Below, in pieces: positions 53,013 through 63,239 of a stretch of DNA of 64,000 nucleotides (positions within the stretch are counted from its first letter, which is position 1; every line of letters starts with the position of its first letter). The notes beneath the pieces are model-generated. The model was given only the letters and a program-made list of their open reading frames with translations, did not search any database and was not told where the DNA came from. This DNA is from Homoserinimonas sedimenticola (GTDB taxonomy: Bacteria; Actinomycetota; Actinomycetes; Actinomycetales; Microbacteriaceae). Position numbers and translations under genes: made by a program. The DNA lies in NCBI RefSeq assembly GCF_026094475.1, contig NZ_JAPELL010000001.1, positions 1,016,326 through 1,080,325 on the forward strand. The letters are read 5' to 3'.

Positions 53013-53801
53013 ATGTACGCACCGGAACGCCACCAGTCGATCCTCGAGCAGGCCCGCGCGCACGGCCGCGTTGAGGTTCGTGAACTCGCGGAACTGCTCG
53101 GAGTCACGCCCGAAACCATCCGCCGCGACCTCACGAGCCTCGAGCGTCGCGGGCTCGTCAGGCGCGCACACGGCGGAGCGATCCCCGTCGAACGCACCGT
53201 CGTCGGGCCTGCCGTGAGCGACCGCAATGAGATCCTCGTCGCCGAGAAGCTCGCGATCGCCACCGCTGCCCTCGACGAACTGCCCGACGGCGGATCCGTC
53301 ATCATCGACGCGGGCACGACCACCATCAAGCTCGCGGAACTGCTGCCCGCCGACCGGCGCCTCACGGTCGTGACCCACTCGCTCCCCGTCGCGATCGCCC
53401 TCGCCGACCGCGACAACATCGAGCTCCACGTGCTCGGCGGGCTCGTGCGCTCCTCCTCCCGCGCGACAGTGGGCACGTGGACGCACCAGATGGTGAGCAT
53501 GGTCAGCGTCGACGTCGCCTTCCTCAGCGTCAACGGCATCACCCCCGAGCGCGGCCTGACGACCCACAACATCGCGGAGGCGGCCGTCAAGTCCGCCCTC
53601 ATCAAGGCGAGTCGCCGCAGCATCGTGCTCGCAGACCACAGCAAGTTCGGCCGCGAGGAGTTCGGGCGCATCTCGCCCCTCGCCGCGATCGACACGATCA
53701 TCACGGATGCCGCCGCGAACGCCGATCTCGTTCACGAGGTCGAGGCGGCGGGGCCCGACGTCGTGCTCGCGGGCGCCGCAGCGACTCCGGCAGTAGCATG
53801 A
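53013..53801 (+). CDS. DeoR/GlpR-family transcriptional regulator
   Basis: A 262-residue regulator. The N-terminal DeoR helix-turn-helix (residues ~5-57) includes ELAELLGVTPETIRRDL. The C-terminal sugar-phosphate sensing domain has the GGSVIIDAGTTT loop and the VADHSKFG-like LADHSKFGRE motif. It is divergent from ptsI-mtlA-mtlF-mtlD and probably controls it in response to a sugar phosphate such as fructose or mannitol phosphate. HPr follows 26 bp downstream. Confidence 0.92.
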   Translation: MYAPERHQSILEQARAHGRVEVRELAELLGVTPETIRRDLTSLERRGLVRRAHGGAIPVERTVVGPAVSDRNEILVAEKLAIATAALDELPDGGSVIIDAGTTTIKLAELLPADRRLTVVTHSLPVAIALADRDNIELHVLGGLVRSSSRATVGTWTHQMVSMVSVDVAFLSVNGITPERGLTTHNIAEAAVKSALIKASRRSIVLADHSKFGREEFGRISPLAAIDTIITDAAANADLVHEVEAAGPDVVLAGAAATPAVA

Positions 53802-53827
53802 CGACACCATCACGGGAGGAAGACGCC

Positions 53828-54103
53828 ATGGCAGAAGCACAGCGCACGGTCCAGTTCGGTTCGGCGGTCGGACTGCACGCCCGTCCGGCAGCAACGATCG
53901 CGAAGGCGGCCGCCGAGAGCGGCCACACGGTGACCCTCGAGGCAGCCAACGGCAAGAAGGCCAACGCCGCGAGCGTGCTCCTGCTGCTCGCAATGGGGGT
54001 GAACAAGGGCGACGAGCTGACCGTCACCGTGAGCGGTGACGACGCGGATGCCACGGCCGATCGTCTCGCGGAACTGATCGGCTCGGAACTCGACCCCGAG
54101 TAG
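53828..54103 (+). CDS. ptsH: Phosphocarrier protein HPr
   Basis: A 91-residue HPr with phospho-acceptor His17 in VGLHARPA and a serine (Ser49) at the regulatory position (ANAASVLLLL). The ATG at 53828 has GGGAGGAAG upstream. It carries phosphate from enzyme I to EIIA proteins here (mtlF and possibly 33115-33561). Confidence 0.95.
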   Translation: MAEAQRTVQFGSAVGLHARPAATIAKAAAESGHTVTLEAANGKKANAASVLLLLAMGVNKGDELTVTVSGDDADATADRLAELIGSELDPE

Positions 54104-54142
54104 ATCTCATCGCTGCCCCTCCCGCGACGCTGAGCCTCGGCG

Positions 54143-54148
54143 TACGGT
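54143..54148 (+). promoter_or_regulatory. -10 box of the YihY gene (leaderless)
   Basis: TACGGT is followed by 7 nt (CGAGGGG) and the ATG at 54156. Confidence 0.35.
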
Positions 54149-54155
54149 CGAGGGG

Positions 54156-55172
54156 ATGGCGAAACTCAAGGAATTCATCGCGAAGGTGATGGCCTCCCGC
54201 CCCGTGCGGGTCTTCCAGCACTATGCGCTCAAGCGCGGGCCCATCCTCGCCTCTGGACTCTCCTACCAGGCGATCTTTGCGGTGTTCGCGGCACTCTGGG
54301 TCGCCTTCTCCGTCGCAGGCCTCGTGATCACTGGCAACCCGGAGCTCCAGCGGGGCTTCTTCACGCTGCTCGACTCCTCCGTGCCCGGTCTGATCGACTC
54401 GGGCGACGGCGAGGGCGCGATCGACCCTGCCGACCTCACCTCGGCAGGCGTCTTCGGCTGGACGGGAGCGATCGCACTCGGTGGTCTCCTCTTCACCGCC
54501 CTCGGCTGGCTCGCGTCATGCCGCGACGCCGTAAGGGTGATGTTCGAGCTGCCGCCGGAGCGACTCAACGTCGTGCTCCTCCGCCTCAAGGACGTCGGGC
54601 TCGGGCTACTCTTCGGCGTTGCCCTCATCGTCTCGGCAGCCCTGCTCGTCTTCAGCACGCAGGCGGTCGAGTGGGTGTTCGGCCTCGTCGGCATCGCACA
54701 GGATTCGATCGTCGCGAGAGTGACGGGGCGAGTCGTCGGCCTCCTCCTCATGTTCCTGCTCGACGCCGTGACGCTCGCGGGCCTCTACCGCTGGCTCTCG
54801 GGGCTCAAGATCCCCGGCCGGCGCCTCCTCGTCGGCAGTGTGCTCGGGGCAGCAGGCCTCGGCGTGCTCAAGGTGCTCGGCTCCACTCTTCTCGGCGGCG
54901 CGACCAACAACCCGCTCCTCGCCTCCTTCGCCGTCATCATCGGTCTGCTCATCTGGTTCAACTTCCTCTGCCAGGTCATTCTCATCGGGGGCGCATGGAT
55001 CGCCGTCGGGATGCTCGACCGCGGCCTGGGGGCGGACCCCGTCGTCGCCGCCGAGCGGCAGAGGCAGCGCGAACTCGAGCTCGCCCACGACGCCGCCGTG
55101 CGCGAGGAGGCGAGGAGACGCCTCGCCCGGATCAGGCGCACGCGGCGCTGGGGCTGGCTCTTCGGCCGCTGA
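54156..55172 (+). CDS. YihY/BrkB-family inner membrane protein
   Basis: A 338-residue membrane protein with about six segments and the YihY family features LASGLSYQAIFAVFAALW and NFLCQVILIGGAW. A charged, Arg-rich cytoplasmic tail follows. Once mislabelled RNase BN, this family has no settled function. It stands alone between ptsH and the exonuclease gene. Confidence 0.88.
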   Translation: MAKLKEFIAKVMASRPVRVFQHYALKRGPILASGLSYQAIFAVFAALWVAFSVAGLVITGNPELQRGFFTLLDSSVPGLIDSGDGEGAIDPADLTSAGVFGWTGAIALGGLLFTALGWLASCRDAVRVMFELPPERLNVVLLRLKDVGLGLLFGVALIVSAALLVFSTQAVEWVFGLVGIAQDSIVARVTGRVVGLLLMFLLDAVTLAGLYRWLSGLKIPGRRLLVGSVLGAAGLGVLKVLGSTLLGGATNNPLLASFAVIIGLLIWFNFLCQVILIGGAWIAVGMLDRGLGADPVVAAERQRQRELELAHDAAVREEARRRLARIRRTRRWGWLFGR

Positions 55173-55188
55173 CGTCGTACGTCTTCGC

Positions 55189-55194
55189 TAGGGT
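55189..55194 (+). promoter_or_regulatory. -10 box of the exonuclease III gene (leaderless)
   Basis: TAGGGT is followed by 7 nt (CGGAGGC) and the ATG at 55202. Confidence 0.4.
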
Positions 55195-55201
55195 CGGAGG
55201 C

Positions 55202-57114
<1,913 letters not shown>

Positions 57115-57132
57115 GTTCCCCCCCAGCACTCC

Positions 57133-57696
57133 ATGGACTCCTTCACGCTCGCGACGCCCAGGCTCAAGCTCAGCGCGCCGACGCCGGACGATGCGGGCGC
57201 GATCCGCGAGCACTGCCAGGATCCCCTCCTCTCCCGCTACATCCCCGCCATCACACAGCCCTACACGCTCGAGAAGGCGCGAGAGTTCATCGGCTTCGCC
57301 GAGGAGGGCTGGCACTCCGGCACCGAACTGACCTGGGGGATTCGTGCCGCCGGCGACCTCGTAGGGGTCATCTCGCTGCGGCGAGTGACCGCCGATGACA
57401 TCGGCTTCTGGCTGGGCGCGCGGCACCGGGGCCACGGCTACATGCCGGAGGCGGTCGGCGCCGTGCTCGACTGGGCCTTCGACCCGTCGAACCCGTTGCG
57501 CGTCGAGTCGGTCGGCTGGGAGTGCCTGATCGGCAATACGGCCTCGGCGGCGGTCGCGCGCAAGTGCGGCTTCACCTTTGAGGGCGAGGGACCCGGGCGG
57601 CGCGCGGACTCGAGCGGGGAGCATCCGCTCTCGTGGCGCGGGCGGATCTGGGCCGCGGACAGCCGCGAGGAAAAGCCGGGGTGGCCCGTCGTATGA
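57133..57696 (+). CDS. GNAT-family N-acetyltransferase
   Basis: A 187-residue acetyltransferase of the RimJ/RimL type. The acetyl-CoA loop aligns with GARHRGHGYMPEAV, and the NTASAAVARKCGF segment is the usual C-terminal motif. It could acetylate a protein N-terminus, an antibiotic or a small amine; sequence does not decide. It starts 18 bp after trpS. Confidence 0.88.
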   Translation: MDSFTLATPRLKLSAPTPDDAGAIREHCQDPLLSRYIPAITQPYTLEKAREFIGFAEEGWHSGTELTWGIRAAGDLVGVISLRRVTADDIGFWLGARHRGHGYMPEAVGAVLDWAFDPSNPLRVESVGWECLIGNTASAAVARKCGFTFEGEGPGRRADSSGEHPLSWRGRIWAADSREEKPGWPVV

Positions 57697-57737
57697 CGCC
57701 GCGGGACGCGGGAATAACTCCCGCACAGGGGCGTTGC

Positions 57738-57743
57738 TAGACT
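57738..57743 (+). promoter_or_regulatory. -10 box of the riboflavin operon
   Basis: TAGACT lies 11 bp before the first paired base of the FMN riboswitch, so transcription would begin near 57750, at the aptamer's edge. Confidence 0.45.
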
Positions 57744-57754
57744 TCACGACAGAA

Positions 57755-57912
57755 CGTGCTCCGGGGTCGGTGAGAATCCGAACCGGCGGTGACAGTCCGC
57801 GACCCGCGGACCTGCCAAAGGCAGGGATGCGGTTGAGCCGGTGGGATTCCGGCACCGACGGTGATGGGGTGGGATTTCGGTTCCGCCCTCAGTCCGGATG
57901 AGAGGAAGCACG
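57755..57912 (+). ncRNA. FMN riboswitch (RFN element)
   Basis: The outer stem pairs CGTGCT (57755-57760) with AGCACG (57907-57912). Inside are the conserved RFN blocks: GGGGTCGGTGAG, AACCGGCGGTGACAGTC, the GAGCCGGTGGGATTCCGGCACCGAC arm and GTCCGGATGAGAGGAAGC. It binds FMN and switches off the ribD-ribE-ribBA-ribH operon. The expression platform lies between 57912 and the ribD start at 57988; the TGTGAGAGGACACGA stretch and ribosome site there may be sequestered. Confidence 0.96.
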
Positions 57913-57987
57913 AGGTTCGCACCCTGCGAGCCGTGGCCGCGCAGTGCGCGGACGACCCCGGACCGTGTGAGAGGACACGAGGACCGG

Positions 57988-59100
57988 ATGACCACGACAG
58001 GGCCCACGCCCGCCGACGAGGCGACCGTCAGCGCCATGCGGCACGCCCTCTCCCTCGCCTCCCGCGGCCCAGTCTGGGGCCCCAACCCGCAGGTCGGCTG
58101 CGTGCTGCTCGACAGCGAGGGGCGGCGCGTCGCGGAGGGCTGGCACCGCGGGGCGGGCAGCGCGCACGCGGAAGTCGACGCCCTCGCGAAGCTTGAGGAG
58201 GGGGCATCCGCGGGGCTCACCGCTGTCGTCACACTCGAGCCGTGCAACCACACGGGGCTCACAGGCCCCTGCACGGAGGCGCTCATCGCGGCGGGCATCA
58301 CACGCGTCGTCTACGCCGTCGCGGACCCGGGCGCTGCGTCCGGCGGCGGTGCCGAACGGCTGCGCGAGGCCGGCATCGAGGTGCTGGGCGGCGTGCTCGC
58401 TGACGAGGTGGAAGAGGCGCTGCATCCGTGGCTCACCGCGGTAACGCGCGAACGACCCTGGGTGACCCTCAAGTGGGCCTCGACGCTGGACGGGCGAGCC
58501 GCCGCCGCCGATGGCACGAGCCAGTGGATCACGGGAGCCGCAGCCCGGCAGCGTGTGCACGAGCAGCGCGCGGCAAGTGACGCCATCGCCGTCGGCACGG
58601 GAACCGTGCTGAGTGACGACCCCTCCCTCACGGCCCGGGGCGACGCGGGCGAACTCATGGAGCACCAACCCGTGCCCGTCATCATCGGCGAGCGGCTCGT
58701 GCCCCGCTCCTCCCGCGTCATGCACCACCCCAAGCCCGCCATCGTGACCGCGAGCCGCGACCTGGATGCTGTGCTCGCCGAACTCTACGGCCGCGGCATC
58801 CGTCGGCTCTACGTCGAGGGCGGCCCAACGCTCGCGAGCGCCTTCATTGCGTCGGGACTCGTCGATGAGTATGCGATCTACCTCGGCGCACAGTTGCTCG
58901 GGTCGGGGCGCTCGGCGGTTGCCGACCTGGGCGTGGCGACGATCGGCGAGGCGCGGCGACTCGAGATCACGAGCGTCGAACAGCTCGGCGGTGACCTGCT
59001 CGTCTCGGCACGACCCGCGTCAACGGGCCGAATCTCGAGGAACGAGCCCGCGGTCGTGAGCGGCGAACTCGACCAGCAGTACGAGAGGGGAGACGGCTGA
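57988..59100 (+). CDS. ribD: Bifunctional deaminase/reductase RibD
   Basis: A 370-residue bifunctional enzyme of riboflavin synthesis. The N-terminal deaminase (1-~145) has H60, E62 (HAE) and C86, C95 (PCNHTGLTGPC). The C-terminal reductase has LKWASTLDGR and VEGGPTLASAF. ATG 57988 has GAGGACC just upstream. It ends overlapping ribE by 1 bp. Confidence 0.95.
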   Translation: MTTTGPTPADEATVSAMRHALSLASRGPVWGPNPQVGCVLLDSEGRRVAEGWHRGAGSAHAEVDALAKLEEGASAGLTAVVTLEPCNHTGLTGPCTEALIAAGITRVVYAVADPGAASGGGAERLREAGIEVLGGVLADEVEEALHPWLTAVTRERPWVTLKWASTLDGRAAAADGTSQWITGAAARQRVHEQRAASDAIAVGTGTVLSDDPSLTARGDAGELMEHQPVPVIIGERLVPRSSRVMHHPKPAIVTASRDLDAVLAELYGRGIRRLYVEGGPTLASAFIASGLVDEYAIYLGAQLLGSGRSAVADLGVATIGEARRLEITSVEQLGGDLLVSARPASTGRISRNEPAVVSGELDQQYERGDG

Positions 59101-59747
59101 TGTTCACGGGAATCATCGAAGAGCTCGGCGAGGTCGTCGCCTGGGAGCCGAGCGCGGATGCCGCGCGTCTCACGGTGCGCGCACCCCTGAGCGTCTCGGA
59201 CGCTCGCCACGGCGACTCGATTGCGGTCAGCGGGGTGTGCCTGACGGTCGTAGACCAGGGCGAGGACTGGTTCACGGCGGATGTCATGGCCCAGACGATT
59301 GCGATGAGCACGCTGAAGCATCCGTCGCCGGGCGAGCGCGTCAACCTTGAGCGCGCCGCCCCCGTGCACGGCCGCCTCGGCGGGCACATCGTGCAGGGCC
59401 ACATCGACGGCACGAGCGAGCTGCTCGAGGTGCGGCCCGGCGATGCGTGGCGCGTGCTGCGCTTCTCGCTCTCCCCCGAGCTCGCCCCCCTCGTGGTCGA
59501 CAAGGGTTCGATCGCGGTCGACGGGGTATCGCTGACGGTCAGCGCCGTCAGCGAAGGGGCGGCGGGGGACGACTGGTTCGAGGTGTCCCTCATCCCTGAG
59601 ACGCTCAGTGCGACGACCCTCGGCAGCCGCGTCGTCGGCGACCGGGTCAACATCGAGACCGACATCCTTGCCCGCCACGTGCAGCGGATGCTGCGACTCC
59701 AGAGCCCCGCAGCGGCGGGCGGCACCACCGAGAGGAGCGAGCCATGA
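59100..59747 (+). CDS. ribE: Riboflavin synthase alpha subunit
   Basis: A 215-residue protein with two internally repeated lumazine-binding barrels, starting MFTGIIEELGEV as usual. The motifs SGVCLTV and GHIVQGHIDG of the first barrel and DGVSLTVS of the second are present. It dismutates two 6,7-dimethyl-8-ribityllumazine to riboflavin. The stop overlaps ribBA by 4 bp. Confidence 0.96.
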   Translation: MFTGIIEELGEVVAWEPSADAARLTVRAPLSVSDARHGDSIAVSGVCLTVVDQGEDWFTADVMAQTIAMSTLKHPSPGERVNLERAAPVHGRLGGHIVQGHIDGTSELLEVRPGDAWRVLRFSLSPELAPLVVDKGSIAVDGVSLTVSAVSEGAAGDDWFEVSLIPETLSATTLGSRVVGDRVNIETDILARHVQRMLRLQSPAAAGGTTERSEP

Positions 59748-61048
59748 GCCTCGCCGACATCCCCACCGCCCTCGCGGAGCTCCGCGCCGGCAAACCGATC
59801 ATCGTGGTCGACGATGAGGGGCGCGAGAACGAGGGCGACGTCGTCATCTCGGCGCAGCTCGCGAGCCGCGAGTGGATCGGCTGGATGGTGCGCCACACCT
59901 CCGGCTACATCTGCGCGCCCATGACTCGCGAGATCGCCGACCGCCTCGACCTGCCCGCGATGGTCGTCAACAACGAGGACCCGCGCGGAACCGCCTACAC
60001 GATCTCGGTCGACGCGGCCGAGGGCATCTCGACGGGCATCAGTGCCTCCGACCGCTCCACGACCCTGCGCGTGCTCGCCGACCCCGCGTCGACGCCGGCG
60101 AGCGTCATCCGCCCCGGTCACGTGCTGCCCCTGCGCGCCGTCGACGGTGGCGTGCGGGAGCGGGCCGGCCACACGGAGGCGACCGTCGACCTGCTCCGCC
60201 TTGCGGGCCTCGAACCGGTCGGCGCGATCGCTGAGATCGTGGAGGATTCGGGCGAGATGATGCGCCTGCCCGGGCTGATCGAGCTCGGCCGCGAGCACGA
60301 TGTCGCCGTCATCACGATCGAGGCGCTCATCGAGCACCTTGAGGCCCTGAGCGAGAACCCCGAGGTGCCCCAGGGGGTGCACATCCCGCAGACCTCCCGG
60401 GTCGTCTTCGAGGTGGAGACGACCGTGCCGACCGTGCGCGGCCCCCTGACGATGCGTGCCTACCGCGACCGGATGACGGGGGCCGACCACGTCGCGATCA
60501 TCGCGGGAGAGCTGCGCGACGGATGCCTCATCCGCGTGCACTCGGAATGCCTCACGGGCGAGGTCTTCGGTTCGCTCAAGTGCGAGTGCGGCCCCCAGCT
60601 CGATGCCGCCCTCGACCAGGTGCAGGCGGAGGGCGGCGCCGTCATCTACATGCGCGGCCATGAGGGACGCGGAATCGGCCTCATCAACAAGCTCAAGGCA
60701 TACCGCCTGCAGGAGCAGGGCCTCGACACCCTCGACGCCAACCTCGCGCTGGGCCTGCCCGCCGACGGTCGCGACTACGGCAGCGCCGTCGCGATCCTCG
60801 AGGACCTCGGGCTCCGGTCGGTGCGCGTCATCACGAACAACCCCGACAAGATCAAGCAGCTCACCGACCGCGGAGTCGTCGTGACGGAGCAGGTGCCCAT
60901 CCTCGTCGGCGTGGATGCGCTCAACGAGGGATACCTGGAGACCAAGCGAGACCGCATGGGGCACCTCCTGCCGGAGCGCCTCGGGGTCGAGCTGGGCGTC
61001 GACGCGGAGGAGATGGCTCGCCAGAGCCGGCAGGAGCAGGCCCTGTGA
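59744..61048 (+). CDS. ribBA: Bifunctional 3,4-dihydroxy-2-butanone-4-phosphate synthase / GTP cyclohydrolase II
   Basis: A 434-residue fusion. The DHBP synthase part (1-~205) has VVDDEGRENEGD and RPGHVLPLRA. The GTP cyclohydrolase II part has zinc cysteines in HSECLTGEVFGSLKCECG and the RGHEGRGIGL motif. It makes both precursors of the riboflavin pathway from ribulose-5-phosphate and GTP. Confidence 0.96.
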   Translation: MSLADIPTALAELRAGKPIIVVDDEGRENEGDVVISAQLASREWIGWMVRHTSGYICAPMTREIADRLDLPAMVVNNEDPRGTAYTISVDAAEGISTGISASDRSTTLRVLADPASTPASVIRPGHVLPLRAVDGGVRERAGHTEATVDLLRLAGLEPVGAIAEIVEDSGEMMRLPGLIELGREHDVAVITIEALIEHLEALSENPEVPQGVHIPQTSRVVFEVETTVPTVRGPLTMRAYRDRMTGADHVAIIAGELRDGCLIRVHSECLTGEVFGSLKCECGPQLDAALDQVQAEGGAVIYMRGHEGRGIGLINKLKAYRLQEQGLDTLDANLALGLPADGRDYGSAVAILEDLGLRSVRVITNNPDKIKQLTDRGVVVTEQVPILVGVDALNEGYLETKRDRMGHLLPERLGVELGVDAEEMARQSRQEQAL

Positions 61049-61076
61049 ATGAAACAGCACTGATTGGAGCAGCACT

Positions 61077-61547
61077 GTGAGTGGAGAGGGTTCGCCCGAG
61101 ATCGCCGTCGACGGCCGCGGCCTGAAGGTCACGATCGTCGCAGGCCAGTGGCACGAGGTCATCACGGACGGCCTGCTCGCGGGCGCGCGCCGCGTGCTCG
61201 CCGAGTCGGGTGCGAGCGTGACCGAGGTGCGCGTGCCCGGCAGCTTCGAGCTGCCCGTCGTCGCGAAGGCCGCCCTCGAGAGCGGGGCGGATGCGGTCGT
61301 CGCCCTCGGCGTCATCATCCGCGGCGGCACCCCCCACTTCGAGTATGTCTCGGCAGCGGCGACCGACGGGCTCACCCGGGTCGCGCTCGACACGGGCAAA
61401 CCCGTCGGTTTCGGGCTGCTCACGCTCGATGACGAGCAGCAGGGCCTCGACCGCGCGGGCCTGCCGGGCTCGAAGGAGGACAAGGGGGCGGAGGCGGCAT
61501 CCGCGGCTCTCGCTACTGCGGTCGTGCTGCGCGACCTTCGCGGGTAG
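61077..61547 (+). CDS. ribH: 6,7-dimethyl-8-ribityllumazine synthase
   Basis: A 156-residue enzyme that joins the RibA/RibD pyrimidine and RibB butanone to make the riboflavin synthase substrate. [27 protein letters not shown] and the EDKGAEAA segment are family motifs. The GTG at 61077 has GGAG 7 nt upstream. Last gene of the FMN-controlled operon. Confidence 0.95.
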   Translation: MSGEGSPEIAVDGRGLKVTIVAGQWHEVITDGLLAGARRVLAESGASVTEVRVPGSFELPVVAKAALESGADAVVALGVIIRGGTPHFEYVSAAATDGLTRVALDTGKPVGFGLLTLDDEQQGLDRAGLPGSKEDKGAEAASAALATAVVLRDLRG

Positions 61548-61575
61548 CCAGCGCAGCGGCACTCTCCCGGGCGCA

Positions 61576-61581
61576 TAGACT
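61576..61581 (+). promoter_or_regulatory. -10 box of the MHS transporter gene
   Basis: TAGACT between ribH and the transporter suggests an independent promoter with a start near 61588. Confidence 0.35.
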
Positions 61582-61610
61582 TGATCGTTCGCCCAATGAG
61601 AAAGCCCCGC

Positions 61611-62969
61611 ATGTCTGTCACCGCCACCCCCGTCGTTCCCACCCCCGCCAACCCGCGCTCGCGGGTCATCATCGCGAGCCTCATCGGCACGACGATCGAG
61701 TTCTACGACTTCTACGTCTACGCGACCGCCGCCGTGCTCGTGTTTCCCCACCTCTTCTTCCCCTCGGGTGACGAGACGACCGCGCTCCTCTCCTCCTTCG
61801 CCGTCTTCGGCGCCGCCATGGTCGCCCGACCGCTCGGTGCCGTCTTCTTCGGCCACCTGGGCGACAGGGTGGGCCGCAAGACGACCCTCGTCGCGGCCCT
61901 TCTCACGATGGGCATCGCGACGTTCCTCATCGGTGTGCTGCCCACCTACCTTGTGATCGGGTGGTTCGCGCCCCTCATGCTCGTCATCCTCCGCCTCGCG
62001 CAGGGCTTCGCCCTCGGCGGCGAATGGAGCGGTGCAGCGCTTGTGGCGACCGAGAATGCGCCGAAGGGCAAGCGCGCCCGGTACGGCACCTTCCCCCAAC
62101 TGGGCGCCCCCATCGGCTTCATCATCGCCAACGGGCTGTTCCTCATCATCGCCGCGATCCTGCCCTCCGACGACCCGAGCCGCCCGTCCCAGGCCTTCCT
62201 GGACTGGGGATGGCGCATCCCGTTCCTCTTCTCGGCCGTCATGGTCATCATCGGTCTGTGGGTGCGCCTGCGCCTCGTCGAGAGCACGGCGTTCTCCAAC
62301 ACGGTCACGAGCGGGCGCGTCGTCAAGCTGCCGCTCGGGCAGGTCATCCGCTCGAACTGGCGGGAACTTCTTCTCGGCACCTTCTTCATGCTCGCGACCT
62401 ACGTGCTCTTCTACCTCATGACCACGTTCTCGCTCAGCTACGGACGCGCCCCCGTCGACCCGGCCGACTCCGGGGTGCAGCCGGGACTCGGCTACGACTA
62501 CACGAGCTTCGTGCTCATGATGATCATCGGCGTCGTCTTCTTCGGCATCTTCACCCTTGTCTCCGGACCGCTCGCCGACCGCTTCGGCCGTCGCCGCCTG
62601 CTCCTCTGGGTCACGCTCGGCATCATCGCCTTCGGCCTGCTCTGGGTGCCACTCCTCGGCGCGGGCTTTGTCGGCGTCATGGCGTGGCTCGTCATCGGGT
62701 TCACTCTCATGGGCCTCACCTTCGGGCCCATGGGCGCCCTACTGCCGGAGCTCTTCCCCACCAACGTGCGCTACACGGGCTCCGGGGTCTCCTACAACGT
62801 CAGCTCCATCCTCGGCGCAGCCGTTGCACCCTTCATCGCCGTGTGGCTGTGGGCGCTCGCCGACGGCAGCCCCGTGCTGGTGGGCGTCTACCTCGCCGCC
62901 ATGGCCGTCATCACGTTCATCGCGCTCCTCCTCGGCAAGGAGACCAAAGACATCGACATCGAACGCTGA
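61611..62969 (+). CDS. MHS-family MFS transporter (metabolite:H+ symporter)
   Basis: A 452-residue transporter of the ShiA/ProP-like metabolite:H+ symporter family with 12 predicted segments. The motifs GTTIEFYDFYVY, GHLGDRVGRK and LRLAQGFALGGEWSGA are typical. Likely substrates are organic acids, shikimate-like compounds or betaines; the sequence does not separate them. ATG 61611 gives the usual N-terminus; ATG 61596 is an alternative start. Confidence 0.88.
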   Translation: MSVTATPVVPTPANPRSRVIIASLIGTTIEFYDFYVYATAAVLVFPHLFFPSGDETTALLSSFAVFGAAMVARPLGAVFFGHLGDRVGRKTTLVAALLTMGIATFLIGVLPTYLVIGWFAPLMLVILRLAQGFALGGEWSGAALVATENAPKGKRARYGTFPQLGAPIGFIIANGLFLIIAAILPSDDPSRPSQAFLDWGWRIPFLFSAVMVIIGLWVRLRLVESTAFSNTVTSGRVVKLPLGQVIRSNWRELLLGTFFMLATYVLFYLMTTFSLSYGRAPVDPADSGVQPGLGYDYTSFVLMMIIGVVFFGIFTLVSGPLADRFGRRRLLLWVTLGIIAFGLLWVPLLGAGFVGVMAWLVIGFTLMGLTFGPMGALLPELFPTNVRYTGSGVSYNVSSILGAAVAPFIAVWLWALADGSPVLVGVYLAAMAVITFIALLLGKETKDIDIER

Positions 62970-62979
62970 GTCCGCTCAG

Positions 62980-62985
62980 TAAACT
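62980..62985 (+). promoter_or_regulatory. -10 box of the 42-residue membrane peptide gene (leaderless)
   Basis: TAAACT is followed by 7 nt (GGATCCC) and the ATG at 62993. Confidence 0.4.
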
Positions 62986-62992
62986 GGATCCC

Positions 62993-63121
62993 ATGACTAC
63001 ACGCAACGGCGCACGCGGCGCTGTCACCTTCTGGTCCTGGGCCGTCGTTACCGTATCGCTGGTGCTCTTCGTTGGCTGGGCATACACCGTGTTCGTGGGG
63101 TCGCTCTTCATCGAGGGGTAG
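62993..63121 (+). CDS. Small single-pass membrane protein
   Basis: A 42-residue peptide with one membrane segment (about residues 14-36, including SWAVVTVSLVLFVGWAYTVF) preceded by a positively charged N-terminus. It has its own -10-like box and an ATG 7 nt later, so it is probably translated as a leaderless mRNA. Sequence does not identify a family. It stands alone between the transporter and the LysR gene, and could assist the transporter at 61611 (speculative). Confidence 0.6.
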   Translation: MTTRNGARGAVTFWSWAVVTVSLVLFVGWAYTVFVGSLFIEG

Positions 63122-63239
63122 TCGGGTCGGAAACGCCCCACCACCCATCCCGGTCAACGGCGACTGAACGCGCGAAATCACCGGCATCGATATGCTGGCG
63201 GTGGATCAGCACGCTCCCTGATGAACGGTGGATGGGTCA

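Noticed and set aside
58967-61690. A 907-codon open frame antisense to the riboflavin operon
   Set aside because: It is antisense to four well-supported rib genes, and its translation is low-complexity without any family motif. Long antisense frames are expected at this GC content.
62984-62993. A single TGGATCCCA resembling the island operator
   Set aside because: There is no second copy at +21 bp, and it lies between a -10 box and a start codon where chance matches are easy.
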